Source of the DNA: Solirubrobacterales bacterium
GTDB lineage: Bacteria > Actinomycetota > Thermoleophilia > Solirubrobacterales > Solirubrobacteraceae
Direction: 5' to 3'
Length of the DNA stretch: 48,320 bases
NCBI GenBank assembly: GCA_025964115.1
Contig: JAOPZM010000173.1
Location: forward strand, 1-48,320
A program made the translations under genes and the position numbers. The notes beneath the pieces were generated by a model, which was given only the letters and a program-made list of their open reading frames with translations, was not told where the DNA came from and made no database searches. Below, piece by piece: positions 41,520 to 48,320 of the stretch (position 1 is its first letter; each line of letters begins with the position of its first letter).

Positions 41520-43133
41520 GTGGACGCGGATGTCGCCAGGACGCTGGGCGAGCTCGAGCGCAAGCTGCACGAGCTCGAGCACACGCTGAGCGCGATCGGA
41601 CGCGGCGAGGAGCCAGTCGACCAGACCCCGCCCCAGCCTTTTGCCGCCCCGCTCCAGCCTGCCGCCCCGCCCCAGCCTGCCGCCCCGCCCCAGCCTGCCG
41701 CCCCGCCGCAGCCTGCCGTCGCGCCGTACCCTGGTGCCGCCGCGCCGAGGGTTTCGAGCCGTCTGGTCGACGAGTCGATCGAGCAGGACGACGGACCCGC
41801 GAACGTCCTCGCCGCAGCGTCCGGGCCCGGCACGGCGCCCGCCCCGGACGTCGGCCAGCGTGCGAACCTCCGCCCGGGCGACACCGCCCCTCCGGCTCCC
41901 CGCGTGGCGGCACCCAGCGCCGCTGAGCTGCTGCGCTTCCGCGAGCGGCTCGAGCAGGTAGCGCGCGAGCTGACCCACGACTACGACGAGTTGCTCGGGC
42001 GCCTAAGCTTCCCGGCCATGCCGACCTCCCCCGCCGGTCCCGCCCCGGGCGCGCCCGCGATCTCCTTCGCCCGCGGCGCCCCGTCGCTCGACATCGTCGA
42101 CGTGGACGGCCTGCGCGACGCGGCGGTGCGCGCGTTCGAAAGCGATCCCGCGGGCACCACCGCATATGGCACCTCCGTCGGTTACCCGCGCCTTCGGAGC
42201 TGGATCGCCGAGCGCCACGGCGTCGAGCCCGACAGGGTGCTCGTGACGAACGGATCGATGCAGGCGGACGCGTTCCTGTTCGAGCATCTCGTGAGGCCCG
42301 GTGATGAGGTGATCGTCGAGCGGCCCTCCTACGACCGCACGCTGCTCTCGCTGCGCCAGCGGGGCGCGCGTCTGCATGACATCGAGCTCCAGCCCGACGG
42401 CATCGACATCCACGCACTCGAGCGCCTGCTGGCGGGCGGTGCGGGCGCGCGGCCGAGACTGGCCCACATAATTCCCAACTTTCAGAACCCCGCCGGGTAC
42501 ACGCTGTCGCTGCCAAAGCGCCGCGCGCTGCTCGGGCTGGCCGCCGAACACGGCTTCCTGGTCTTCGAGGACGACCCCTACGTGGAGCTGCGCTTCAGCG
42601 GCGAGTCGCTGCCGACGATGCTCTCGATGGACCAGGACCGCGTCGTCTACGCCTCCTCGTTCTCGAAGACCGTGTGCCCGGGGATCCGCGTGGGATACCT
42701 GGTCGGGCCGGCGGACCTGATCGGCGCCGTGGCACAGCTCGCGACGAACACCTACATATCGCCGAACATGGTCGCCCAGTCGGTGGTCTATGAGTTCTGC
42801 GCCTCGGGAGCGATCGACCGCTCGATCGAGATGGTCAAGGGGGCGCTTGCCGAGCGGGCCGAGACGCTCGCGAACGCGCTGCGCCGCGAGCTGCCCGAGG
42901 CCGAATTCGTCGTCCCGCAGGGCGGCTACTTCATGTGGGTCACGCTTCCGCCAGGCACAGACGTTCACGCCCTGCACCATGCCGCCGCGGAACGCGGCGT
43001 GTCGTTCGTCAACGGCACCGACTTCCTCCTCGAGGGCGGCGAGAACACCCTGCGCCTCGCCTACTCGGGCGTCACGCCCGGGCAGATCGAGACCGGAGTC
43101 GAGCGGCTCGCCGAAGCCTTCCGGACGCTCTAG
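41520..43133 (+). CDS. PLP-dependent aminotransferase with N-terminal proline-rich extension
   Basis: 537 residues from GTG 41520. Residues 1-166 are not enzyme: a helical start (ARTLGELERKLHELEHTL), an 18-bp-periodic PQPAAP repeat and a second helix (LLRFRERLEQVARELTHDYDE). From M167 (ATG at 42018) a complete fold type I aminotransferase of 371 residues follows: ISFARGAPSLD, VLVTNGSMQADAF, PNFQNPAGYTLS, the Schiff-base Lys of SSFSKTVCPG and RVGYLVGPADL, as in 2-aminoadipate/aromatic-type (LysN-like) enzymes. A TAAGCT box lies 8 bases before ATG 42018, so the enzyme may also be made alone. Either this is a true fusion or two genes have become joined in frame. Confidence 0.75.
   Translation: MDADVARTLGELERKLHELEHTLSAIGRGEEPVDQTPPQPFAAPLQPAAPPQPAAPPQPAAPPQPAVAPYPGAAAPRVSSRLVDESIEQDDGPANVLAAASGPGTAPAPDVGQRANLRPGDTAPPAPRVAAPSAAELLRFRERLEQVARELTHDYDELLGRLSFPAMPTSPAGPAPGAPAISFARGAPSLDIVDVDGLRDAAVRAFESDPAGTTAYGTSVGYPRLRSWIAERHGVEPDRVLVTNGSMQADAFLFEHLVRPGDEVIVERPSYDRTLLSLRQRGARLHDIELQPDGIDIHALERLLAGGAGARPRLAHIIPNFQNPAGYTLSLPKRRALLGLAAEHGFLVFEDDPYVELRFSGESLPTMLSMDQDRVVYASSFSKTVCPGIRVGYLVGPADLIGAVAQLATNTYISPNMVAQSVVYEFCASGAIDRSIEMVKGALAERAETLANALRRELPEAEFVVPQGGYFMWVTLPPGTDVHALHHAAAERGVSFVNGTDFLLEGGENTLRLAYSGVTPGQIETGVERLAEAFRTL
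41646..41717 (+). repeat. Four 18-bp tandem repeats coding a PQPAAP-type sequence
   Basis: Units of GCCCCGCYCCAGCCTGCC start at 41646, 41664, 41682 and 41700. Period and frame are kept. They form the flexible linker in the N-terminal extension of the aminotransferase ORF. Confidence 0.85.
42004..42009 (+). promoter_or_regulatory. Internal -10 box (TAAGCT) before the aminotransferase domain
   Basis: TAAGCT, the spacer TCCCGGCC and ATG 42018 match the arrangement before 35961 and 6071. It is inside the long ORF. In the next frame its TAA is a stop codon, so a one-base shift would separate the two segments. Confidence 0.5.
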
Positions 43134-43142
43134 CGTCGCAGG

Positions 43143-43520
43143 CTACTCCGAGAGCCCAACCGCCCCGAGCGCTTCGCTGGGACGGTTGAACCAGAGAAAG
43201 CGGACCGCGCGGCCGTCGCGGACGGTCCACACGTATCCCTGGCGCCACTGTGCCTCGACGCCGCTCGCGGAGGTCCCGCGGGCGGTCCCGATCACGACGA
43301 TCTCCTCACCGGCGTCCACGAAGCGCTCCGGCTCCACGCGGAAGTCCGGGTAGACGTCGCGGACTTTGCCGAGCGTGCGCCGGTCGCGCCGAGTACCGGA
43401 CTCGACGGCATACGGTGGGTTCACGTACTCGAGGTCCGGGGCGATCAGATGGCGGGCCGACTCGCCTTCGCCCCAGAGACGGTAGATCGCCCGGACCAAC
43501 TCCAGGTTCTCCTGCGACAT
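43143..43520 (-). CDS. SnoaL-like (NTF2-fold) protein
   Basis: 125 residues. MSQENLELVRAIYRLWGEG, APDLEYVNPPYAV, YPDFRVEPERFVDAGEEIVV and the final VWTVRDGRAVRFLWFNRPSEAL are typical of the small actinobacterial SnoaL-like cone-shaped alpha+beta barrels. Members include polyketide cyclases, limonene-epoxide hydrolase relatives and many proteins without known ligand. The substrate is unknown. It has no operon partner visible and lies between the convergent aminotransferase gene and the DtxR-family gene. Confidence 0.85.
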   Translation of the reverse strand: MSQENLELVRAIYRLWGEGESARHLIAPDLEYVNPPYAVESGTRRDRRTLGKVRDVYPDFRVEPERFVDAGEEIVVIGTARGTSASGVEAQWRQGYVWTVRDGRAVRFLWFNRPSEALGAVGLSE

Positions 43521-43559
43521 GGCCGTTACATGTTGGCCCGCTGACGGGCGGCACGCCCG

Positions 43560-44282
43560 CTAGCGGCCGTAGCGCTGGCCGAGCACGAGCTGCTCCGGCA
43601 GCGCCGTTCGCGGCGGCGGAGAGGGGTCGGCGATCACCGAGACGGTCTCCGCGACGCTCGGCGTGACCGCCAGGCGCTCCCCGTCCGCCCGCTCGAGGAC
43701 CACCTTGTGCCCGTCGCGCTCGGCGAGCACGCCCTCGAGTCCCGGCTCGATCCCGGAGGCCTTCAGGTAGTGCAGCAGGTCCTCGGCCTCGTTCTCGAAG
43801 CGCAGCACCCGCAGCGAGGCGCCGACCTCCACGTCGGCCAGCGGCACCCCCGGCAGCCGTGCGCCGGCGACGATCGGGTGACCGTGTGGGCAGGTCTTGG
43901 CGTCGCCGATCGCCACGCGCATGCGTTCCTCGAGCACCGGTGACATGGCGTGCTCGAGTCGCTCGGCCTCCTCGTGCACCTCGTCCCACGGCACGCCAAG
44001 GATGTCCGTGAGGAAGCGCTCGATCAGCCGATGCCTGCGCACTATCCCCTCGGCGTGCTCGGCGCCGGTGGCGGTGAACGCGATCGTCCTGTCGGCGTCG
44101 CGGCTGATGTAGCCATCCCGCTCCAGGCGCCCGACCATCTCGTGGACGGTCGGCGCGGAGAGTTGCATCGCGCGTGCGAGGTTCGCTCCGGTCATCGGCA
44201 GGCCGGCCTCCTGCAGCCAGAAGAGAATCTGCAGGTACTCCTCCTCGGCGACGGTCGCCGTTGTCGCACTCTCGCCGCTCAC
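43560..44282 (-). CDS. DtxR/MntR-family metal-dependent transcriptional regulator
   Basis: 240 residues from GTG 44282. The N-terminal winged helix (EEYLQILFWLQEAGLPMTGANL, APTVHEMVGRLERDGYI) is followed by the dimerisation/metal domain (RRHRLIERFLTDILGVPWDE, HEEAERLEHAMSP) and CPHGHPIV, which holds metal ligands in IdeR and MntR. The C-terminal SH3/FeoA-like domain spans about residues 145-220. It should bind DNA when loaded with Fe or Mn and control metal uptake or storage; no such genes are adjacent. The GTG start follows a TAGCAT box by 7 bases and avoids overlap with the ligase gene. Confidence 0.88.
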   Translation of the reverse strand: MSGESATTATVAEEEYLQILFWLQEAGLPMTGANLARAMQLSAPTVHEMVGRLERDGYISRDADRTIAFTATGAEHAEGIVRRHRLIERFLTDILGVPWDEVHEEAERLEHAMSPVLEERMRVAIGDAKTCPHGHPIVAGARLPGVPLADVEVGASLRVLRFENEAEDLLHYLKASGIEPGLEGVLAERDGHKVVLERADGERLAVTPSVAETVSVIADPSPPPRTALPEQLVLGQRYGR

Positions 44283-44289
44283 CACTTTG

Positions 44290-44295
44290 ATGCTA
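44290..44295 (-). promoter_or_regulatory. -10 box (TAGCAT) of the DtxR-family gene
   Basis: TAGCAT is 7 bases before the GTG at 44282 on the minus strand, between that gene and the end of the ligase gene. Confidence 0.45.
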
Positions 44296-44302
44296 GTCGA
44301 CG

Positions 44303-45262
44303 TCAGCTGGAGAGCTGATCGAACGTGCACTGAAGCGGCGGCTTGTCATCGCGCCAGCGGCGCAGCTTGGCGCCGTGACGGATGCGGCCGGCGGAGACGT
44401 GGTCGAAGTCGATCTCCACCACCAGCTCGGGGCGCAGCGCGACCCACTCGAGCTCCTTCCCCGCGCTCCAGCGGCTGGGGTCCGCGGAGCCGCGTTCGCC
44501 CGACTCATACGGCGCCAGGAAGCCGACGAGCCGGCGCTTCTCCTTCGCCGTCAGGCCGGAGCAATGCCCCACGACGCGCAGCTCCGGGCCGTCGTAGAGG
44601 CCCAGGATCAGCGCGCCGACGGTCTCGGGCTCCTTGCCCGGGCGCCAGCCGACGACGACGGCGTCGATCGTGCGAACCCGCTTGACCTTGACCATCCCCT
44701 TGCGCTCGCCCGGGCGGTAGTGCGCCGTGCGTTCCTTGGCGATCGCCCCCTCCGCGTGCGCGAGCCAGGGCTGGGCCTCCTCGGCACTGGTGACCGTATC
44801 CATGAGCTCGACGGGCGCTGCGGCGAACCGCTCGCCGTCGATCAGCGCCTCCAGCGCCGCACGGCGCTCGGCGAACGAGCGCTCCAGCAGCGACTCGTCG
44901 CCCTCGGCGAGCAGGTCGAAGGCGACGTACACGGCGGGCGTCTCCACCGACAGGCGCTGCACGCGCGAGTCCGCCGGATGCACGCGCTGGCCGAGCGCGT
45001 CGAAGTCCTCCCGCCCGTCGGCGTCGCGCACGACGATCTCACCGTCGAGCACGTAGCGGCCCGGTGGGAAGCGCAGCTCCGGGAAGTAGCGTCCAAGCGG
45101 CCTGCCGTTGCGCGACTGCAGGAAGACCTCCTCGCCGTCGACGAAGGCCAGGCAGCGAAAGCCGTCGAGCTTGACCTCGTAGCAGTAGTCATCGCCGGTC
45201 GGCAGCTCCTTGCGCGAGAGCGCGAGCTGCGGCGCAAGCGGTGGCTCGAGCGGCAGGCTCAC
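44303..45262 (-). CDS. ATP-dependent DNA ligase (LigC-like)
   Basis: 319 residues. The adenylation motif I is EVKLDGFRCLAFVDG with the nucleotidyl Lys. Motifs III to V follow as YVLDGEIVV, VYVAFDLLAEG, EGAIAKE and GMVKVKRVRT; the OB-fold domain covers about 210-310. This is the short ligase form of actinobacteria (LigC). Coupled to the LigD-type polymerase gene upstream (stop/start overlap GTGA at 45259-45262), it could act in non-homologous end joining or excision repair. No Ku gene is in the window. The EGAIAKE form is a mild variant of EGVVAK. Confidence 0.87.
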   Translation of the reverse strand: MSLPLEPPLAPQLALSRKELPTGDDYCYEVKLDGFRCLAFVDGEEVFLQSRNGRPLGRYFPELRFPPGRYVLDGEIVVRDADGREDFDALGQRVHPADSRVQRLSVETPAVYVAFDLLAEGDESLLERSFAERRAALEALIDGERFAAAPVELMDTVTSAEEAQPWLAHAEGAIAKERTAHYRPGERKGMVKVKRVRTIDAVVVGWRPGKEPETVGALILGLYDGPELRVVGHCSGLTAKEKRRLVGFLAPYESGERGSADPSRWSAGKELEWVALRPELVVEIDFDHVSAGRIRHGAKLRRWRDDKPPLQCTFDQLSS

Positions 45263-46278
45263 GCCTGGCCCTTGCCTGCGCCCCGGGCGCGGCTCGGCTG
45301 CACGCGAGGCGGCTCGCCCTTCTGCTTGCGGAAATGAGGTGGCCAGGGCGCGTCGCCGAGCCCCTCCCGCTCGTCGCGGGCGGCCAGCTCCAGGAGCGAG
45401 TCGAGGCCGTGGTGGCGCTCGTCGATCGCCGCCGACGGGTCGCCCCGCTGACGCAGCCGCCCGGGGACGGTCTCCATCGTCAGCTCGGCTGGATCGACGT
45501 CGGCGACCTCATCCCACTCGAGCGGGCAGGAGACGCGCGCGTCGGGGACGGCTCTGACGGAATACGCCGATGCGATCGTGCGGTCGCGCGCGTTCTGGTT
45601 GTAATCGATGAAGACGCCCTCGCGTTCCTCCTTCCACCAGCGGCTCGTTGCCCTGCCCGGCATCCGCCGCTCGACGTCCCGGGCGAGCGCCAGCGCTGCA
45701 CGGCGCACTTCTTCGAAGCTGTGGCGGGGCTCGATGCGCACGTAGATATGCATCCCGCGCGAGCCCGAGGTCTTCGGAAAGCCGAGCAGCCCGTGCTCCT
45801 CGAGCACCGCTCGCACCTCGAGGGACACCTCGCGGACCTCGGCGAAGGGCACGCCCGGACCGGGATCGAGGTCGACACGCAACTCGTCGGGATGGTCGAG
45901 GTCCGAGCGGCGCACCGGCCAGGGATTCCAGTCGATCACGCCCAGGTTCACCCCCCACACCAGGTGCGCGGCGTCGTTCGGCACGAGCTCTCGCGCATGG
46001 CGGCCGCTCGGGAACGCGACCGTCGCGGTCTGCAGCCAATCGGGCGCGGTGGCGGGGACGCGCTTCTGGAAGAAGGGCTCGCCGTCCACACCATCCACCC
46101 AGCGCTTCATCACTGTGGGGCGATCGCGCAGATGGCGCACCACCGCCTGCTCGCACTCCAGGTAGTAGTTGACGAGGTCGAGCTTCGTGAGCCCGCGCTC
46201 GGGAAAGAAGACCTTGCCGGGACTGCTCACTCGCAGCTCGCGCCCGGCCGCCTCGACGATGACGTGCTCCTTGGCCAT
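45259..46278 (-). CDS. LigD-type DNA polymerase (archaeo-eukaryotic primase domain)
   Basis: 339 residues. It begins VSSPGKVFFPERGLTKLDLVNYY, the standard LigD polymerase start, and has MKRWVDGVDGEPFFQKR, the metal DxD in LRVDLDPGPGV and FPKTSGSRGMHIYVRIEP. The enzyme adds nucleotides, also ribonucleotides, at broken ends. It stands alone without ligase or phosphoesterase domain; the ligase is the next gene. ATG 46278 was chosen from the family start; a CATCCT box lies 8 bases upstream. Family homologues without NHEJ roles exist. Confidence 0.9.
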   Translation of the reverse strand: MAKEHVIVEAAGRELRVSSPGKVFFPERGLTKLDLVNYYLECEQAVVRHLRDRPTVMKRWVDGVDGEPFFQKRVPATAPDWLQTATVAFPSGRHARELVPNDAAHLVWGVNLGVIDWNPWPVRRSDLDHPDELRVDLDPGPGVPFAEVREVSLEVRAVLEEHGLLGFPKTSGSRGMHIYVRIEPRHSFEEVRRAALALARDVERRMPGRATSRWWKEEREGVFIDYNQNARDRTIASAYSVRAVPDARVSCPLEWDEVADVDPAELTMETVPGRLRQRGDPSAAIDERHHGLDSLLELAARDEREGLGDAPWPPHFRKQKGEPPRVQPSRARGAGKGQA

Positions 46279-46343
46279 GGCCTGAAAGGATGACCGATCG
46301 CGTCCGCCGGCAGGCTGCGCCATCAAGCCCGACGCCAACGACC

Positions 46344-46784
46344 ATGCTGATACCGACGAAGCCGCTGATCGTCACAGGACCGTTCGGTCCCGGGCTCCCC
46401 GCGTCACGCGTCGCCGCAGCGCTGGCCCGTGGACTGCAGGAGGGTGGGCGGCCGGCGCCGGATCTCTGTCCTCTGCCGCCGGGCCTTGGGGCAGACGGCC
46501 GGCTGCACGCCGGGCTCCAGCAGCTGGAGATCGATGCCCGCATGCGGCGTGCGCGCGCGGTGATCCTGGGCGAGTGGCTGCTCGAGGAGCGCATGCTCGC
46601 GGGGACGGCGACGTTCGAGATCGCAACGCGTGCGCGCCAGTCGGGCGTCCCCGCCTACGCCGTCACGGGCGATGACCGGCTGAGCTCCTTCGACGCCCGC
46701 ATGCTCGATCTGCAGCTGATCCTCGAGGCGCGCAGCACGCTGGCGCTCACAGCGGCGGGGCGGAGGCTGTCATCGGTGATCTAG
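46344..46784 (+). CDS. Short glycerate-kinase-like protein
   Basis: About 146 residues. PLIVTGPFGPGLPASRVAAALARGLQ resembles the N-terminal DSFKG..SA.EVA motif of glycerate kinase type 2, and the second half (ARAVILGEWLLEERMLAGT, then RARQSGVPAYAVTGDDRL) resembles its C-terminal TGEGxLDxQ.. region. The large middle part of the roughly 380-residue kinase is missing, so catalysis in the usual sense is unlikely. The frame is open to ATG 46290, but that start is only 12 bases from the divergent LigD-type gene; ATG 46344 was preferred. Its 3' end overlaps the convergent peptidase gene by 38 bases. Confidence 0.6.
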   Translation: MLIPTKPLIVTGPFGPGLPASRVAAALARGLQEGGRPAPDLCPLPPGLGADGRLHAGLQQLEIDARMRRARAVILGEWLLEERMLAGTATFEIATRARQSGVPAYAVTGDDRLSSFDARMLDLQLILEARSTLALTAAGRRLSSVI

Positions 46785-48012
46785 CGTCAGGTGAGCCGGC
46801 GAGCGTGCGCGCGAGCTCGTAGACCAGGCGCGTCACGTCTGCGACGGTCTCGTAGTCGAGGTTCTCCGGGACGTCGCTCGGGAGGTGATAGTTGGCGGGG
46901 CTGCGCCAGTCGGTCATCGACACGAGCGTCGCGATCGGATAGCCGGCCCGGCTGGGTATGACGCTGTCGGTCGAGGCGCGTGCGCGGAAGCCCCGCTGCA
47001 GCGGGACCTCCAGGCGCTCTGCGCAGGCGGCGAGCTCGTCGCGCAGCCAGGGGCCAGCGTAGTACTCCATCCACACCGGTCCCTCAGCCTCGAGCATCAC
47101 CGGATGGGGCGAGCCGACCGTGTCGAGGTTCACGAAGCACGTGCGGCCCGGGGTGAGCTCGTGCAGGTGGCGCGCGAGGAAGGCACGCACGCCGTCCTGG
47201 AGGGTCTCCTCGGCCCCGCAGGAGACGAGCAGCACGCGCAGGCCCGGAAGCGGACGCTCCCGCAGGAGCTCAGCGAGCGCGACCAGGCCGGCCACGCCCG
47301 AGAGGTTGTCGTTGGCGCCGGGGACCGTCTGGCTGCGCCAGACGTCGGCGACGATCGCCGCACCGAAGAGCCCAAGCAGCAGCCCGCCGCGGGCGAGACC
47401 CGGCCTGCGGCGTGCCGCAGCCGCGATCGTGCAGAGCGGCCCGGCAACCCCGACCCACCACTGAGGCAGGGGCGTCTTGGCCCGCTCGATCACGCTCGGT
47501 GCGAGCTCATAGAGCCGCCGCTGGAGCGTCTGGTCGAACAGGACCCCCGTCTGCGGTGCGTCGTGGTGGGCCAGCACCACGAGCGTGCCTGCTGCCTCGC
47601 CGGCGTGCTGGCAGCGGGCGATGAGGTTGACGGTGCTCCGGCGCCGCCGCACGAGGCGCCGGAGCACGCGGGGGCCGTTCTGGGCCTCGTCTACGATGCC
47701 GGCGAGCGCACCGGCGGCCACCAGAGCTCCGGCCGCCCGCCGTCCCGCGAGGACGAGCGCCGCCCCGGCGGACGCCAGCAGGCCGAGGCCGGTGAGGGTC
47801 GGAGGGAACGTCCCCCACGAGGGCTCGTCCTCGAGCGTGACCTCGACCCCCTGTACGGCACGCAGCCGCGACGCCAGCCACTCCGCGGCCTCGCGCTCCC
47901 CTGAGGAGCACGGCGTGCGGTCGAGCGGCGCGAGCGTCTCGACGACCTCGCGCAGCACGCCATCGAGGCTGGCTCCGTCGAGGCGGGTTTCATGGGAGCT
48001 CACAGGAAGCAT
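46747..48012 (-). CDS. Membrane-associated M28-family metallopeptidase
   Basis: 421 residues. Zinc ligands are H149 (LAHHDA), D235 (PGANDNLSGVAG), E268/E269 (CGAEET), D297 (NLDTVGS) and H376 (NYHLPSD). Hydrophobic segments at about 72-107 and 185-225 interrupt the peptidase fold between the first His and the bridging Asp, so the enzyme likely sits in the membrane. It probably cleaves N-terminal residues of peptides or amides; the substrate is unknown. The start overlaps the end of the DSD1-type gene by 13 bases, suggesting one operon, possibly for D-amino-acid or peptidoglycan turnover. Confidence 0.85.
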   Translation of the reverse strand: MLPVSSHETRLDGASLDGVLREVVETLAPLDRTPCSSGEREAAEWLASRLRAVQGVEVTLEDEPSWGTFPPTLTGLGLLASAGAALVLAGRRAAGALVAAGALAGIVDEAQNGPRVLRRLVRRRRSTVNLIARCQHAGEAAGTLVVLAHHDAPQTGVLFDQTLQRRLYELAPSVIERAKTPLPQWWVGVAGPLCTIAAAARRRPGLARGGLLLGLFGAAIVADVWRSQTVPGANDNLSGVAGLVALAELLRERPLPGLRVLLVSCGAEETLQDGVRAFLARHLHELTPGRTCFVNLDTVGSPHPVMLEAEGPVWMEYYAGPWLRDELAACAERLEVPLQRGFRARASTDSVIPSRAGYPIATLVSMTDWRSPANYHLPSDVPENLDYETVADVTRLVYELARTLAGSPDARSPMTASAPPL

Positions 48013-48320
48013 TGTCCCTCGCCGCGATAGGTCGGCGCCTCATCCACGATGCGCTCCCCTTCGAGCAGGTGAAGGCTCGTGAAATGCTCGCACAGCTCGC
48101 CGGCCTTGGCGTGCCGGAAGTACACGCGATCGCCGAGCCGCAGCGCGTCCGCCGCGGCGCCGAGCAGCGGCGTCTGCACCTCGCCCGCGCCCTCCTGGCG
48201 GTCGAGCTGCAGCCCGGCCGGCAGGTGCGGCCGGGGCAGACGCGCGGCGTCGGCCGGGCCCGACGCGAGGTACCCGCCGCCCAGCGCCGTGACCATGCCC
48301 CGCCCGGGCCGGCGCACGAG
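48000..48320 (-). CDS. DSD1-type D-amino-acid deaminase/alanine racemase fold III protein, 5' part outside window
   Basis: Only the C-terminal 106 residues are present; the frame is open at the window edge. ALGGGYLASGP, LLGAAADALRLGDRVYFRHAKAGELCEHF and the final APTYRGEGQCFL match the C-terminal DSD1 beta domain of PLP-dependent D-serine dehydratase, D-threonine aldolase and related proteins. His and Cys of the RHAKAGELCEHF segment lie where the metal site is found in this family. The gene overlaps the peptidase gene downstream by 13 bases. Confidence 0.8.
   Translation of the reverse strand, partial: LVRRPGRGMVTALGGGYLASGPADAARLPRPHLPAGLQLDRQEGAGEVQTPLLGAAADALRLGDRVYFRHAKAGELCEHFTSLHLLEGERIVDEAPTYRGEGQCFL

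Overview
The window is a very GC-rich, densely packed chromosomal segment with 45 protein genes, no RNA genes, no insertion sequences, no CRISPR array and no gene-free stretch above about 190 bases. Several traits suggest an actinobacterium, most likely of the Thermoleophilia/Solirubrobacterales type: a separate acyl-CoA carboxylase epsilon-like peptide beside the beta subunit, a siroheme (NirA-type) sulfite reductase, DtxR- and DNA-ligase-C-like genes, frequent GTG starts, and many starts that sit 6-12 bases after a TANNNT box with no Shine-Dalgarno. The placement is inference; no 16S gene is present.

Region 1 (1-2.8 kb): the visible part of a sigma-70-like factor whose C-terminal part carries an anti-sigma-like zinc motif, a small membrane peptide and a lipoprotein. 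Region 2 (1.8-24.5 kb) is a surface-glycan cluster. It makes nucleotide sugars through CDP-glucose 4,6-dehydratase, two nucleotide-sugar dehydrogenases, two GDP-mannose 4,6-dehydratases, a 3-ketosugar-type aminotransferase, a hexapeptide acyltransferase, an epimerase and UDP-xylose synthase. It assembles them with a WecG/TagA transferase, five GT2/GT4 transferases, an O-antigen-ligase-like membrane protein with a TPR tail and a polyprenyl-phosphate glycosylphosphotransferase. No Wzx flippase or Wzc/Wzz gene is seen, so the cluster probably continues elsewhere. The first GDP-mannose dehydratase gene is interrupted by a full-length intein with a homing endonuclease; its paralogue 3.5 kb away has the same site empty.

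Region 3 (24.6-43.1 kb) is central metabolism: methylmalonyl-CoA-mutase-type catalytic subunit, aspartate-semialdehyde dehydrogenase, acyl-CoA carboxylase beta and epsilon-like subunits, a sulfate-assimilation operon (sulfite reductase, APS reductase, CysD, CysN), the biotin carboxylase/BCCP subunit, a metallo-beta-lactamase-fold hydrolase, a haloacid-dehalogenase-like protein, succinyl-CoA synthetase (sucC, sucD) and an aminotransferase. Carboxylase, mutase and succinyl-CoA synthetase together outline the propionyl-CoA to succinate route. Region 4 (43.1-48.3 kb) has a SnoaL-like protein, a DtxR-family regulator, an ATP-dependent DNA ligase next to a separate LigD-type polymerase, a mini glycerate-kinase-like protein, a membrane M28 peptidase and the 3' end of a DSD1-type (D-amino-acid/alanine racemase fold III) gene.

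The most notable observations are the intein in GDP-mannose 4,6-dehydratase (with a Ser in place of the usual penultimate His), the recurrent leaderless promoter architecture including a shared CTTCCCGGCC block abutting three starts, and a proline-rich ORF joined in frame to an aminotransferase across one of those promoters.
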